Assembly: GCA_002170275.2 (NCBI GenBank)
Contig: NHFH02000019.1
Span: 1-26,260, forward strand
Length of the DNA stretch: 26,260 nt
Source of the DNA: Candidatus Pelagibacter sp. TMED106
GTDB lineage: Bacteria; Pseudomonadota; Alphaproteobacteria; Pelagibacterales; Pelagibacteraceae
Reading direction: 5' to 3'
Below, in pieces: positions 1 through 8,597 of the stretch (position 1 is its first letter; every line of letters begins with the position of its first letter). The notes beneath the pieces were generated by a model. That model did no database searches and was not told where the DNA came from. It saw only the letters and a program-made list of their open reading frames with translations. Made by a program: the position numbers and the translations under genes.

Positions 1-11
1 TATAAAATAAT

Positions 12-611
12 ATGAAAAAAATAGATAATATTTTATTAATTAGTTTTTTGTTATTTATTTGTTCCTGCTCTTCAATCCCAAAAAATACATCAAATAGTTG
101 TGCAATATTTAATGAAAAATATTTATGGTACAAGCATGCTAAAAAAACTGAATTAAAATGGGGGACACCTATTTATGTTCAACTAGCTATTATTAAAATG
201 GAGTCTGATTTTGATTGGTTAGCTAAACCTGATAGACAAAAAATATTTAAAATAATACCTTATAAAAGACCATCAAGTTCTTTTGGTTATTCACAAGCTG
301 TAAAAGGAACTTGGGAACAATACAAAAAAGAAACTGGGAATAAATTAGCAACAAGAGTAAGGTTTAAAGATAGTGTGGATTTTATAGGATGGTATACAAA
401 CAAAACTACTTCTATTTTAAAAATTTCTAAAAAAGATACTTTTAGACAATATCTTGCTTATCATGAAGGATGGGGAGCTTACAAGTATTATAGAAATAAT
501 CCAAAAGTAATACTTTTAGCAAAAAAAGTTAAAAAACAATCAGATAAATACAGATCACAATTAAGAAAATGTCAGAAGAGATTAAATAAAAATAAATTTA
601 TAATTTTTTAA
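12..611 (+). CDS. Lipoprotein with lytic transglycosylase (SLT-like) domain
   Basis: A 199-residue exported protein. The N-terminus has two Lys, a hydrophobic stretch (about residues 7-18) and a lipobox-like I-C-S-C ending at Cys19, so it is probably a lipoprotein. The rest resembles the lysozyme-like fold of soluble lytic transglycosylases: a candidate catalytic Glu64 in IIKMESDF, a GYSQ-type motif at 91-95 in the conserved block SSFGYSQAVKGTW (89-101), and AYHEGWGAY (149-157), which matches the usual AYNAG..AY motif. Family knowledge says such enzymes cleave peptidoglycan glycan strands to give 1,6-anhydro ends in the periplasm. The C-terminus (from about 165) is Lys/Arg rich. The gene ends convergently with the RND pump gene and overlaps it by 4 bases. 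The fold call is from motifs only; a divergent, inactive muramidase is possible. Confidence 0.75.
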   Translation: MKKIDNILLISFLLFICSCSSIPKNTSNSCAIFNEKYLWYKHAKKTELKWGTPIYVQLAIIKMESDFDWLAKPDRQKIFKIIPYKRPSSSFGYSQAVKGTWEQYKKETGNKLATRVRFKDSVDFIGWYTNKTTSILKISKKDTFRQYLAYHEGWGAYKYYRNNPKVILLAKKVKKQSDKYRSQLRKCQKRLNKNKFIIF

Positions 612-3600
612 CGAAGTTGTTTCTTTAATTCTTTTGAAACAGCATTTATACTTTTAGTATTTTTTCCTATTAATAAATAAATAGAAGGTATTATGTAAAG
701 TGTAAAAAAAGTAGAAAATATCATACCTGCGAAGATTGTTATTCCAACTGTTAATCTGCTAGCTGCTCCAGGACCACTACTTATAACCAATGGAAGCACA
801 CCTATTATCGTAGATAAAGACGTCATTAATACAGGTCTAAGCCTTAAATTTGCTGACTCAATTATTGCTTTTTCAATTTCTTTACCTTCATCTCGAAGTT
901 GATTTGCAAACTCAACAATTAAAATTCCATTTTTTGCTGCAAGACCAATTAAAATAATAAGAGCAATCTGACTAAAAATATTTATAGAACTTCCCACTAC
1001 TAACAAACCCAGAATACCTCCAAAAATTGCCAATGGAACAGTTAACATTATTGTGAAAGGGTGTTTGAAGCTTTCAAATTGAGCTGCCATTACAAGATAA
1101 GCAGTTAATAAAGCTAGAGCAAATATTATATAAATTTGATAGCTTGTTTCTTTTAATTCTTCACTTTCTCCTTTATACTCAATTCTAGCATTAGGAGTCT
1201 TTTCTTTAACAATATTTTCTAGGAAACTTAAAGCTTCACTGAGTGTATAATTCTCTTCTACTCTTGCTGAAATTGTAACTGCTTTTTGTCTATTATATCT
1301 AACTAAAAAAGGTGCTGTCCCTTCTTCTTCAAGAGAAACTAAATTTGATATTGAAACTAATTTACCATTATTTTTTGATCTAACGTAAACCTTATTAAGA
1401 TTAGAAGGTTCTTGTCTATTTTTAATGTCTCCTTGTAAAATTATAGAGTATTCTTTACCATCTTTTGTAAATTTAGTTACATTTCTTGAACCAAATATTG
1501 TTTCTATTGATTTACCAATTTCTATTGTAGAGACACCCAAATCTGAGGCTTTTTTTTGATCAATTTTGACTTTGAGTATTGGCTTGTTTCTATTGAAATC
1601 ATCTTCAATATTTATGAGTTTTTTATTTTTTCTTGCTTCTCTTTTTATAATTTCTTTCCATTCTATCAATTCTTGATAAGTGTTTCCTAAAATTACAAAT
1701 TGAACTGGTTTTTGTATTCCGCCAGTTCTTATTCCTTGAGGCATAATTGGAAAAGCTAAAACCCCCGGAACTTTGGAAATCTTTCGAAAAGAATCCATCA
1801 TTATTCTTTTTCCATCTCTTTTTCTCTTATCCCAATGTTCTAATAGAACAATAATAAATCCTGAATTTACTTGTTTACTACTTTTGCCAAAGCCTGGGAC
1901 CCTTAAAATTAATCTTCTGTATTCTCCTTTTCCAACTTCTGGTAATAAAAATTTTTCGATCTCTTGAGCTTTAGAAGATGTATATTCAAAGCCCGAGCTT
2001 TGTGGTGCTTTTATTATTACAAAAAAAGCTCCCCTGTCTTCTTCTGGCATTAATTTTTTTGGAGCAAATATGAATACTGAAATAGTCAAAACTAAAATTA
2101 CAACTAAAAATGAAATGATTATTTTTTTTTTTCTTATCCAGTATAATAAAGTTTTTTTATAAAATTCTTTAAATTTATTTTGTTGTTTTTCAAAACTTAA
2201 ACTTATTTTTGATTTAGTATTTTTTTTTGTTAAAATCTTACTAGCAATCATTGGGCTTAGAGAAAGTGCTACAAAGCTAGAAATTATTACTGCAGCTGAC
2301 AAAGTGACAGCTGTTTCAGTGTAAAGAACCCCACTTAAACCTTTTATAAATATCAAAGGAATAAAAACAGCAACCAAAACTAATGTAGTTGCTATAATCG
2401 CAAAAGATACTTGTTTTGACCCTTTATAAGCGGCAACCAGAGCAGATTCTCCATTTTCCATTCTTCTAACAATATTTTCTAGCATAACGATTGCATCATC
2501 AACTACTATTCCAATTGCTAGGACTAAAGCCATTAATGTAAATAAATTTATAGAAAAATCAAAAAAGTATATTGCTAAAAAAGTTGATATTAATGATACA
2601 GGGAGAGCAACTAATGGAACAACTAAAGCTCTTATATTACCTAGAAATAAGTAAATTATTATAGTAACTAAAATTAGCGCAATAAATAAAGTTTTGTAAA
2701 CTTCAGAGATGGCAGAGGATATATAATTACTTCTGTCAAAAGATACCTCTAGAGCAGTGCCATCGGGTAGAGAAGGTCGAATTTCTTTTATTTTTTTTTT
2801 TAATTTTGAGGCGACTTTTATAGTATTAGCGTCTGATTGTTGATATATTCCTATTCCCACAACCTGTTTACCATTTCCTTTAAAAAGTGTTCTGGTAGAA
2901 ACTGGTCCAAATTCTACTCTAGCAACATCTGATAATTTTGTAATAGAGCCATCTATTGATTTTTTTAATGGTAAATTTTTGTATGATTGTAATTCAGTAT
3001 ATGCATTTTCTAATTTAATTGTTAAATCAATATCTTTAGACTCAATTCTTCCTGCAGGTAATTCTAAATTTTCAGATCTTAATATTTCTTCGATTTCTTG
3101 AGTGGTTAAATCTCTTGCTGCAAGAGCTATAGGATCCAACCAAACTCTTAAAGAAAGTTCTCTTTCTCCACCCAATCTAACTCTTCCCACACCTTCAACT
3201 GTAGCAAAATAATCTGTTAAATATCTATCAGCATAATCTGTTAACTCTAGATCTGACATAAATTCTGAGCTAAAACTTATCCACATCGTTGTTCTAAAAC
3301 CTGCGGATTGTTTATAAATTTCAGGAGCATTTGCTTCTTCAGGTAAATTATCTAAAACTCTTGCAATTGAACTTCTCACATCATTAGTTACATCGTCTAA
3401 ATCTAAACCAGTTTCAAAAGTCATTTGAATTCTTGATGATTCATCTTCACTAGTAGACTCTATACTGACTAATCCTGGGGTTCCTCCAACTCTATCTTCA
3501 ATTTTTTGAGTAATTTGAGTATCAACCACATTAGCCGCTGCGCCTTTGTAATCTGTTTGAATAGTTACAATCGGTCTTTGTACATCTGGAAGTTCATCAG

Positions 3601-3700
3601 TTGGTATTTCATTGAATACAACTAAACCAAAAATCACCATTATTAGACTCATCACTGAGGCTACTACAGGTCTTTTTATTGATAAATCTGTTAAGAACAT
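608..3700 (-). CDS. RND multidrug efflux permease (HAE1/AcrB type)
   Basis: A 1030-residue inner-membrane pump, close to the roughly 1050 of AcrB/MexB. It starts with the typical N-terminus MFLTDLSIKRPV and a first membrane helix (about 11-30). The two halves each carry a large periplasmic porter domain (about 31-335 and 550-850) and six membrane helices. The proton relay is intact: Asp401-Asp402 in AIGIVVDDAIVMLENI (TM4) and Lys923 in GLAAKNGILIVEF (TM10), equivalent to AcrB D407/D408/K940. It should export hydrophobic or amphiphilic compounds using the proton gradient. It follows the adaptor gene by 8 bases in the same operon; no TolC-like outer membrane gene is in the window. The gene contains two 11-base T runs (2122-2132 and 2791-2801, plus-strand reading) yet stays in frame. 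Substrates cannot be read from sequence. Confidence 0.95.
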   Translation of the reverse strand: MFLTDLSIKRPVVASVMSLIMVIFGLVVFNEIPTDELPDVQRPIVTIQTDYKGAAANVVDTQITQKIEDRVGGTPGLVSIESTSEDESSRIQMTFETGLDLDDVTNDVRSSIARVLDNLPEEANAPEIYKQSAGFRTTMWISFSSEFMSDLELTDYADRYLTDYFATVEGVGRVRLGGERELSLRVWLDPIALAARDLTTQEIEEILRSENLELPAGRIESKDIDLTIKLENAYTELQSYKNLPLKKSIDGSITKLSDVARVEFGPVSTRTLFKGNGKQVVGIGIYQQSDANTIKVASKLKKKIKEIRPSLPDGTALEVSFDRSNYISSAISEVYKTLFIALILVTIIIYLFLGNIRALVVPLVALPVSLISTFLAIYFFDFSINLFTLMALVLAIGIVVDDAIVMLENIVRRMENGESALVAAYKGSKQVSFAIIATTLVLVAVFIPLIFIKGLSGVLYTETAVTLSAAVIISSFVALSLSPMIASKILTKKNTKSKISLSFEKQQNKFKEFYKKTLLYWIRKKKIIISFLVVILVLTISVFIFAPKKLMPEEDRGAFFVIIKAPQSSGFEYTSSKAQEIEKFLLPEVGKGEYRRLILRVPGFGKSSKQVNSGFIIVLLEHWDKRKRDGKRIMMDSFRKISKVPGVLAFPIMPQGIRTGGIQKPVQFVILGNTYQELIEWKEIIKREARKNKKLINIEDDFNRNKPILKVKIDQKKASDLGVSTIEIGKSIETIFGSRNVTKFTKDGKEYSIILQGDIKNRQEPSNLNKVYVRSKNNGKLVSISNLVSLEEEGTAPFLVRYNRQKAVTISARVEENYTLSEALSFLENIVKEKTPNARIEYKGESEELKETSYQIYIIFALALLTAYLVMAAQFESFKHPFTIMLTVPLAIFGGILGLLVVGSSINIFSQIALIILIGLAAKNGILIVEFANQLRDEGKEIEKAIIESANLRLRPVLMTSLSTIIGVLPLVISSGPGAASRLTVGITIFAGMIFSTFFTLYIIPSIYLLIGKNTKSINAVSKELKKQLR

Positions 3701-3708
3701 TTTATAAA

Positions 3709-4575
3709 TTACTTGTTAGTTACTTTAACTTTCATTTTATTTCTTACCTTTGTAATTCCTTCTTTAACTATTTCATCATCCAAACTTATTCCACCTTCGA
3801 TTAATACTTTACCAAAATTTCTTTTTCCTATTTTTACTTCAGTCTTTTCAACTGTTTGATCTTCCAATACTTTATAAACAAAAGCTGTATTACCTTGTAT
3901 TAATAAAGAAGTTTCCGAAACACCAATTGCATTGGTTGTATTATAAATGATTTTTGCATTTAACAACATTCCTGGTACAAGTTCTGATTTTGGATTTGCA
4001 ATTTTTATACTACTTAGTACAGATCTTGTACTTGGATCAACTCTAGAACTAACTGAGTCGATTACTCCTTTAAAAATTTTATCAAAAGAATCTGTTGAAA
4101 CATCAACTTCTAAACCAGGTTTCAATATACTCAAATATATCTCAGGAACTTTTATATCTAGCATTATAAAAGATGTATCGTCTAAAGTTAAAATAAAAGA
4201 GTCTGTACCCAGTACCCCAGTAGCTATTTCTCTTTTGCCTAATATACCTCTAAAAGGTGCTAAAATTTTTTCCTCTTTAAGTTCTATAATAATCTCATTT
4301 TTATTTATAATATTTCCTAAATTTAAATTTTGGTTAATTACATCCTCTTTTTTAATTCTAAAATTTTTAGTTTTTAGAGCAAGAGCAGTTCCAAAGGTTT
4401 CAATGCTATCGAAGAATTTAGAATTTTGAACAATTTCAGTAATAATTCCAGGAGGTGGTCTTTTAGAAAATTTTTTTTCAAAATGTTTTCCTACAAAGTA
4501 TCTTCCTGCAATAATTATAAAAATAACTATAAATAAGGTAATTATAAATATTGTTAATTTATTATAAGATTTCAT
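3709..4575 (-). CDS. RND periplasmic adaptor (membrane fusion protein), hairpin-less
   Basis: A 288-residue adaptor anchored by one N-terminal membrane helix (about 7-25). The first lipoyl half-motif (about 62-99) runs almost directly into the second (APFRGILGKREIATGVLG, 106-123), followed by the beta-barrel (about 135-210, with PGLEVDVS and the LVPGMLLNAKI motif) and the membrane-proximal domain (215-285, with IGVSETSLL). In most adaptors an alpha-helical hairpin of tens of residues sits between the two lipoyl halves; here only a few residues separate them, which explains the short length. The start ATG overlaps the sulfurtransferase stop as ATGA (4572-4575), implying translational coupling, and the RND pump follows 8 bases later. 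The family call is secure from context and motifs. How this adaptor would reach an outer membrane channel is unclear. Confidence 0.9.
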   Translation of the reverse strand: MKSYNKLTIFIITLFIVIFIIIAGRYFVGKHFEKKFSKRPPPGIITEIVQNSKFFDSIETFGTALALKTKNFRIKKEDVINQNLNLGNIINKNEIIIELKEEKILAPFRGILGKREIATGVLGTDSFILTLDDTSFIMLDIKVPEIYLSILKPGLEVDVSTDSFDKIFKGVIDSVSSRVDPSTRSVLSSIKIANPKSELVPGMLLNAKIIYNTTNAIGVSETSLLIQGNTAFVYKVLEDQTVEKTEVKIGKRNFGKVLIEGGISLDDEIVKEGITKVRNKMKVKVTNK

Positions 4576-5387
4576 TCGGGATATTTACCATACTCACTCC
4601 AAGAACCATCATAAATAATTGGCGCATATTTAGGCTTAATTATTGAATAAGCAAAAGCAAGTACTGCTGCTGTAACACCTGATCCACATGAAAAAACAAT
4701 ATTGTTATTTAATTCACAAGTTGAGTGAAATTTTTTTGCAATTTCAGCTTTTTTGACAAAAGTCCCATCAGAACTAATCAAATCAGAAAAGGGAAGACAA
4801 AAAGAATTTTTAATTGATCCACTTCTTAAGCCTTTTCTTGGTTCAGGAGTCTCTCCGTTAAATCTTTTTTTACTTCTAGCATCTATAATTGCAAAATTTT
4901 TTTCAAGAATATTTTGATCAATTTCTTTTTTATTTTTTACTAATTCTTTTTTTTCCTTAGCTTTATAATTAGAGTTTTTAATTTGAGCCGAGGTATTTGT
5001 TGTAGGTTTTTTCTCATTATTCCATTTTTTCAAACCACCATCTAAAATATGTATTAATCTAGCCTCGTGACCAAAATAAATAAAATTATACCAACATCTA
5101 CAAGAACTAATAACATCTGAATTATCATAAATAACAATTTCGTCTTTATTATTAATTCCCATATTAGAGACAATTTCTTCCCAAGAATTTTTATCAGTTA
5201 ACATATGTGGCAGATCGGTATTTTTTTTTGAATTTTTATCTAAATCAAAAAAAATAGAATTTTCTATATGCTGTATCTTAAATTCCTCAAAACCATTTCG
5301 ATTTGTTTGTGGCATGTGCCAAGAACAATCAATAATTTTTACTTTATTTATATTTTTTTCTAACCAATCTGTACTTACTAAGGGCAT
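4572..5387 (-). CDS. sseA: 3-mercaptopyruvate sulfurtransferase (tandem rhodanese)
   Basis: A 271-residue protein with two rhodanese domains. The catalytic loop in the second domain is CGSGVTA with Cys234 as the persulfide-forming residue; CG[ST]GVT marks mercaptopyruvate sulfurtransferases rather than thiosulfate sulfurtransferases (CRxGxT). The N-terminal domain carries the usual IIDCSW near residues 18-23 and the GGLKKW block. An open frame runs 45 bases further upstream, but those codons lie over the 3' end of msrA in another frame. ATG at 5387 gives the expected MPLVSTDWL start, overlaps the msrA stop as TAATG, and is the better choice. It moves sulfur from 3-mercaptopyruvate to thiols or cyanide, probably in the cytoplasm. 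Its place between msrA and efflux genes hints at a sulfur or oxidative-stress link, which is inference. Confidence 0.92.
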   Translation of the reverse strand: MPLVSTDWLEKNINKVKIIDCSWHMPQTNRNGFEEFKIQHIENSIFFDLDKNSKKNTDLPHMLTDKNSWEEIVSNMGINNKDEIVIYDNSDVISSCRCWYNFIYFGHEARLIHILDGGLKKWNNEKKPTTNTSAQIKNSNYKAKEKKELVKNKKEIDQNILEKNFAIIDARSKKRFNGETPEPRKGLRSGSIKNSFCLPFSDLISSDGTFVKKAEIAKKFHSTCELNNNIVFSCGSGVTAAVLAFAYSIIKPKYAPIIYDGSWSEYGKYPE

Positions 5388-5831
5388 TATCTTTTTTCTA
5401 AATATCTCTGATGATATTCTTCTGCAGTACAATAATTTTTGACCAAAGATATATTTGTCACAACTTTATTATTTAATTTTTGGTTAATTTTTTCTTTAAT
5501 TGATTCTGCAATTACTTTTTGGTTATCATTTAAGTAAAATATTTCACTTCTATATTGGGTCCCAAAATCTGGGCCTTGTGAATTTAAAGTAGTTGGATCA
5601 TGAATTTCAAAAAAAAAATTCTAAAATTTTATTGTATGATATAATCTTTGGATCAAAATCTAATTTTACTACTTCTGCATGATTAGTTTTTCCTGTACAA
5701 ACTTCTTTATAAGTAGTTTCTTTATTATTTCCTCCACAATATCCAACTTCAGTTTTTATTACTCCATTCAATTTACTAAATTTGATTTCTGGTCCCCAAA
5801 AACATCCAAGTCCTAAAATTGCTATTTCCAT
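5387..5831 (-). pseudogene. msrA: Peptide-methionine (S)-S-oxide reductase MsrA, frameshifted
   Basis: The first 74 codons read MEIAILGLGCFWGPE..., with the MsrA active-site motif GCFWG (Cys10), then hit a TGA right after a 10-base T run (coding strand; A run at 5599-5608 on the plus strand). Reading the run as 9 bases restores EFFFEIHDPTTLNSQGPDFGTQYRSEIF and continues to CTAEEYHQRYLEKR and a TAA at 5387-5389. That downstream half contains the family motifs HDPT, GTQYRS and EEYHQ. The repaired protein would be about 147 residues, normal for a short MsrA. Its stop overlaps the sseA start (TAATG), as expected for an intact operon. So this is a single-base frameshift: a real lesion, a slippage-expressed gene, or a sequencing error. 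The enzyme would reduce methionine-S-sulfoxide in oxidised proteins. Confidence 0.88.
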
Positions 5832-5865
5832 TGCTAATTAATTTATTTAATTTAAAACTATTCTT

Positions 5866-6747
5866 ATGCTAACCAAAAATCAATTGGGCTTTTTGTACAT
5901 GTTTCTGTCAGTATGTGCATTTTCTATAATGGATATTATAGTAAAGTGGTCAGAAGATTATCCATTAGGAGAAGTGTTATTTTTTAGAGGTTTTTTTGGA
6001 ATTCTATTTTATTTTTTTATTATTCCTAAGGATAGACGTAAAAATTTTTATTATACCAAAAGAGCTGGTTTACATTTTTTGCGATGTTTATCTGGATTAA
6101 TTGCTTTAGTTGCAATTTTTACCGCATTAAGGAATTTACCTTTAGCTACAGTCGTTAGTATTTCATTTGCTGCCCCAATATTTACTACTATTTTTTCAAT
6201 CTTTTTATTAAAAGAAAAAGTTGGCTTTTATAGATGGTTAGCTGTGATAGTTGGGTTTTTAGGAATAATAGTCATTACCGAGCCTGGCTTTAGTTCATTA
6301 AATATTTATTATTTATATCCGATAATTTTTTGTTTAGGATTGTCTTATGTAGCAATAACTATAAGGCAATTATCAACCACCGAGCCAGTGTGGTTAATTT
6401 CACTTTATTTTTCAGTTGCAATTACCTTGTTAAGCTTACTTACTATCCCTTATGGGTGGGTAATGCCAAACTTCTATGATCTAATAATTTTATCTTTAAT
6501 TGGTATATTTGGAGGAGTCGCAAATTTATGGCTAAGTCAATCATATAAATTTTCAGAAGTTTCATTGGTTACACCTTTAAAGTATTTAGCTTTAATTTTT
6601 GCAATAATTTTTGGATATTTTATATGGGGAGAAGTTCCTACAATTAAAACTCTTATGGGCTCTTCTTTGGTTATTATTTCTTCAATAATTATTTTTAGAC
6701 GTGAAATATATCATAAAAACCAAGTTACAGTAGTGAGACATGAGTAA
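5866..6747 (+). CDS. DMT-superfamily transporter (two EamA domains)
   Basis: A 293-residue integral membrane protein with about ten hydrophobic helices in two repeats. The first EamA repeat covers about residues 8-138 (including SLCAFSIMDIIVKW-like TM1 and FAAPIFTTIFSIFLLKEKV at the end), the second about 150-275 (ending PLKYLALIFAIIFGYFIWGE). This layout is that of drug/metabolite transporters, which export or import small metabolites such as amino acids, nucleotides or carnitine-like compounds; the substrate cannot be predicted. It is divergent from msrA across only 34 bases (5832-5865), so promoters must overlap. The glycosylase reading frame starts inside its last codons (8-base overlap, 6740-6747), suggesting co-transcription. 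Confidence 0.9.
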   Translation: MLTKNQLGFLYMFLSVCAFSIMDIIVKWSEDYPLGEVLFFRGFFGILFYFFIIPKDRRKNFYYTKRAGLHFLRCLSGLIALVAIFTALRNLPLATVVSISFAAPIFTTIFSIFLLKEKVGFYRWLAVIVGFLGIIVITEPGFSSLNIYYLYPIIFCLGLSYVAITIRQLSTTEPVWLISLYFSVAITLLSLLTIPYGWVMPNFYDLIILSLIGIFGGVANLWLSQSYKFSEVSLVTPLKYLALIFAIIFGYFIWGEVPTIKTLMGSSLVIISSIIIFRREIYHKNQVTVVRHE

Positions 6748-7376
6748 AGCACCATTGTATTGGAGTAAGGCAAAAAAATATTTATCTAAAAAAGATAAAG
6801 TAATGTCAAAATTAATAAAAAACTATAAATCTCCATCAGAAATAACTCTAATTTCAAGAAAAGATGTTTTTTATTCTTTATGTAAAAGCATTGTAGGTCA
6901 GCAAATAAGCGTTGCTGCAGCAAATTCAGTTTTTTTGAGATTAAAAAAAAAAATGTAAAAATAAGATAAGTCCTAAAAAAATATCAAATATAAGTTTTAT
7001 TCAATTAAAAAAATGTGGTCTTAGCAGACAAAAAGTTAAAGGTATTAAAAGTTTATCAAAACAAATTTTAAATAAAACTTTTGATCCAAAATTAATTAAT
7101 AATATGAATGATGAAGATGCAATAATTTATCTTTCTCAATTGAGGCAGATTGGAAGATGGTCTGCAGAAATGATATTATTATTCACATATAATCGCCCAA
7201 ACATCTGGCCTATACAAGATATAGGTCTTTTAAGAGCTATATCAAAAAATTACAAAAAAAAATATTTACCACCTAACTCTTTTGTTCTTTTATTAAATAA
7301 AAGATTTTCTCCTTACTGTTCTGTTGCAACATGGTATTTATGGCGAAGTATTGATCCAGAACCTATACAGTATTAA
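6740..7376 (+). pseudogene. AlkA-type DNA-3-methyladenine glycosylase, frameshifted
   Basis: Two frames together encode one HhH-GPD glycosylase. Frame one (6740-6958) gives SLCKSIVGQQISVAAANSVF, the typical block preceding the helix-hairpin-helix, then stops at TAA just after an 11-base A run (6943-6953). Reading that run as 10 bases moves into the second frame, which is open to 7376 with LSRQKVKGIKSL, then LRQIGRWSAEMILLF (helix-hairpin-helix) and PIQDIGLLRA with the catalytic Asp. The repaired protein would be about 211 residues, normal for compact AlkA/Mag enzymes that remove alkylated purines in base excision repair. An internal ATG at 7104 could express only the C-terminal half, which is unlikely to work alone. 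The frame change fits one inserted A. The end overlaps the convergent DUF1330 gene by 4 bases. Confidence 0.88.
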
Positions 7377-7660
7377 TTACCTTCTACTATCTGGTGATGT
7401 CTTTTGACATGGCCTTCAAGGATGTTATGAGCTTCTTGATATTCTGCAGAATCATAGCACTCTAAAGCAGTATTATAATCAGGGAATTCAACTACAATTG
7501 TTCTTGGAGAATCAATTCCATCATTAGTTCTATTTTTTCCACCTCTAACTAGGAATTTTCCAGAAAACTTTTCTACAGCTGGTTTAGCTTTAATTGCATA
7601 TTCTTTTAATTTTTCTTTATTATTAATCTTTTCGTATATACATACCCAATAAGCTTTCAT
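7373..7660 (-). CDS. DUF1330 family protein
   Basis: A 95-residue cytoplasmic protein typical of the DUF1330 family, which has a ferredoxin-like (dimeric alpha/beta barrel) fold. The recognisable pattern is the N-terminal MKAYWVCIYEKI, the central GGKFLVRGG-like block (here SGKFLVRGGKNR, about 33-44), and RTIVVEFPDYNTALECYDSAEYQEA (about 53-77). No enzymatic function is established for the family. The start codon follows immediately after the stop of the glycosyltransferase gene (7661), so the two are very likely one transcript; a functional link between them is not evident. Confidence 0.88.
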   Translation of the reverse strand: MKAYWVCIYEKINNKEKLKEYAIKAKPAVEKFSGKFLVRGGKNRTNDGIDSPRTIVVEFPDYNTALECYDSAEYQEAHNILEGHVKRHHQIVEGN

Positions 7661-8557
7661 TTAATCCATCCAATTAAAAAACTTTTTTTTATTATTTTGA
7701 ATATACTTAGGAAGATAAGAATCATCAATTTTTTTTAGAGGATATTCATATTCCCATTTTTTTTGATTAGATTTATCTACAAAATGATTATAAAAAACTT
7801 TTTTTTCTTTAATCTTTTTTTTTAAATCATCAATAGTTAGTCCACTTAATTCAAATTCATCATGATGACCAAAATTGGTCAATTTTTTATATAAATCTTC
7901 AGGAGTTTTTAAATTAGTAAAATGCCATCCCCCATTATCAATAATATTTACGTTTGTTGATTTATTATCTGAAAAAAATGTGTCGAGTCTCCAAAATGGA
8001 TATTTTTTATTTTTAAGATATTTTAACCAGATTAATGATTTTAAATTTTTTTTTTTACATGCTTTAGATCCAAACCAGGGAACTAAGTCATATAGTAAAT
8101 TAAATTTATAGTAAAAAAAAAGTTGCTTGAATATAATAATATTTTTTTTATTATTCTGAAACTCTTTTGAGGATAAATTTGGTATTTCATCATTATCACT
8201 TAAAATTATTAAATCCTCATCATCTGCTTCATTGATGGCATCACTCATAAAATCATATGAGAGATTTATTCTTTTAACACTATTTGCTCTTTTAATTGAT
8301 GGTATTTGGCTAGGATCAATATCTTTTTTTTTAAAATCTATAATTCCATTAGGCTCTTTATCTATTACCAAATAAATAATCTTATCTTTAAACTTAGGGA
8401 AATTATCTATATTAAAGTTTAATTTTTTTCTTTCTCCGCTATGAGAATATGTTGATTCAGTAATTATAAATTTATGAACATATTCATTTAAAACATTGAG
8501 TCTTACATCAATCATCATATCTTCTGAGTAGTAAGTGGTACAATCGTAAATTTTCAT
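7661..8557 (-). CDS. Glycosyltransferase family 17-like protein
   Basis: A 298-residue protein. The N-terminus MKIYDCTTYYSEDMMIDVRLNVLNEY and the following KFIITESTYSHSGERKKL match the family that includes eukaryotic beta-1,4-N-acetylglucosaminyltransferase III (GT17) and many bacterial envelope glycosyltransferases. LIILSDNDEIPN (116-127) carries the acidic metal/nucleotide-sugar motif. GGWHFTNL (about 208-215) is another conserved block. There is no signal peptide, so it probably acts on a cytoplasmic or membrane-face acceptor such as a surface polysaccharide. The donor and acceptor are unknown. The gene contains an 11-base T run (8046-8056 on the plus strand) in a Lys-rich stretch but stays in frame. 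It is divergent from the phosphoribosyltransferase across 40 bases. Confidence 0.8.
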   Translation of the reverse strand: MKIYDCTTYYSEDMMIDVRLNVLNEYVHKFIITESTYSHSGERKKLNFNIDNFPKFKDKIIYLVIDKEPNGIIDFKKKDIDPSQIPSIKRANSVKRINLSYDFMSDAINEADDEDLIILSDNDEIPNLSSKEFQNNKKNIIIFKQLFFYYKFNLLYDLVPWFGSKACKKKNLKSLIWLKYLKNKKYPFWRLDTFFSDNKSTNVNIIDNGGWHFTNLKTPEDLYKKLTNFGHHDEFELSGLTIDDLKKKIKEKKVFYNHFVDKSNQKKWEYEYPLKKIDDSYLPKYIQNNKKKFFNWMD

Positions 8558-8597
8558 TTTATTGTTTTAATTATTTTTCTATGATAACAAAATTAGT

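Noticed and set aside
3947..4429. 160-codon open frame antisense to the RND adaptor
   Set aside because: It lies fully within a well-supported gene on the other strand and looks like a shadow with no recognisable domain.
5388..5432. Upstream extension of the sulfurtransferase frame
   Set aside because: These codons overlay the 3' end of msrA in another frame and add a non-homologous MYCRRISSEIF... head; ATG at 5387 gives the family start and TAATG coupling.
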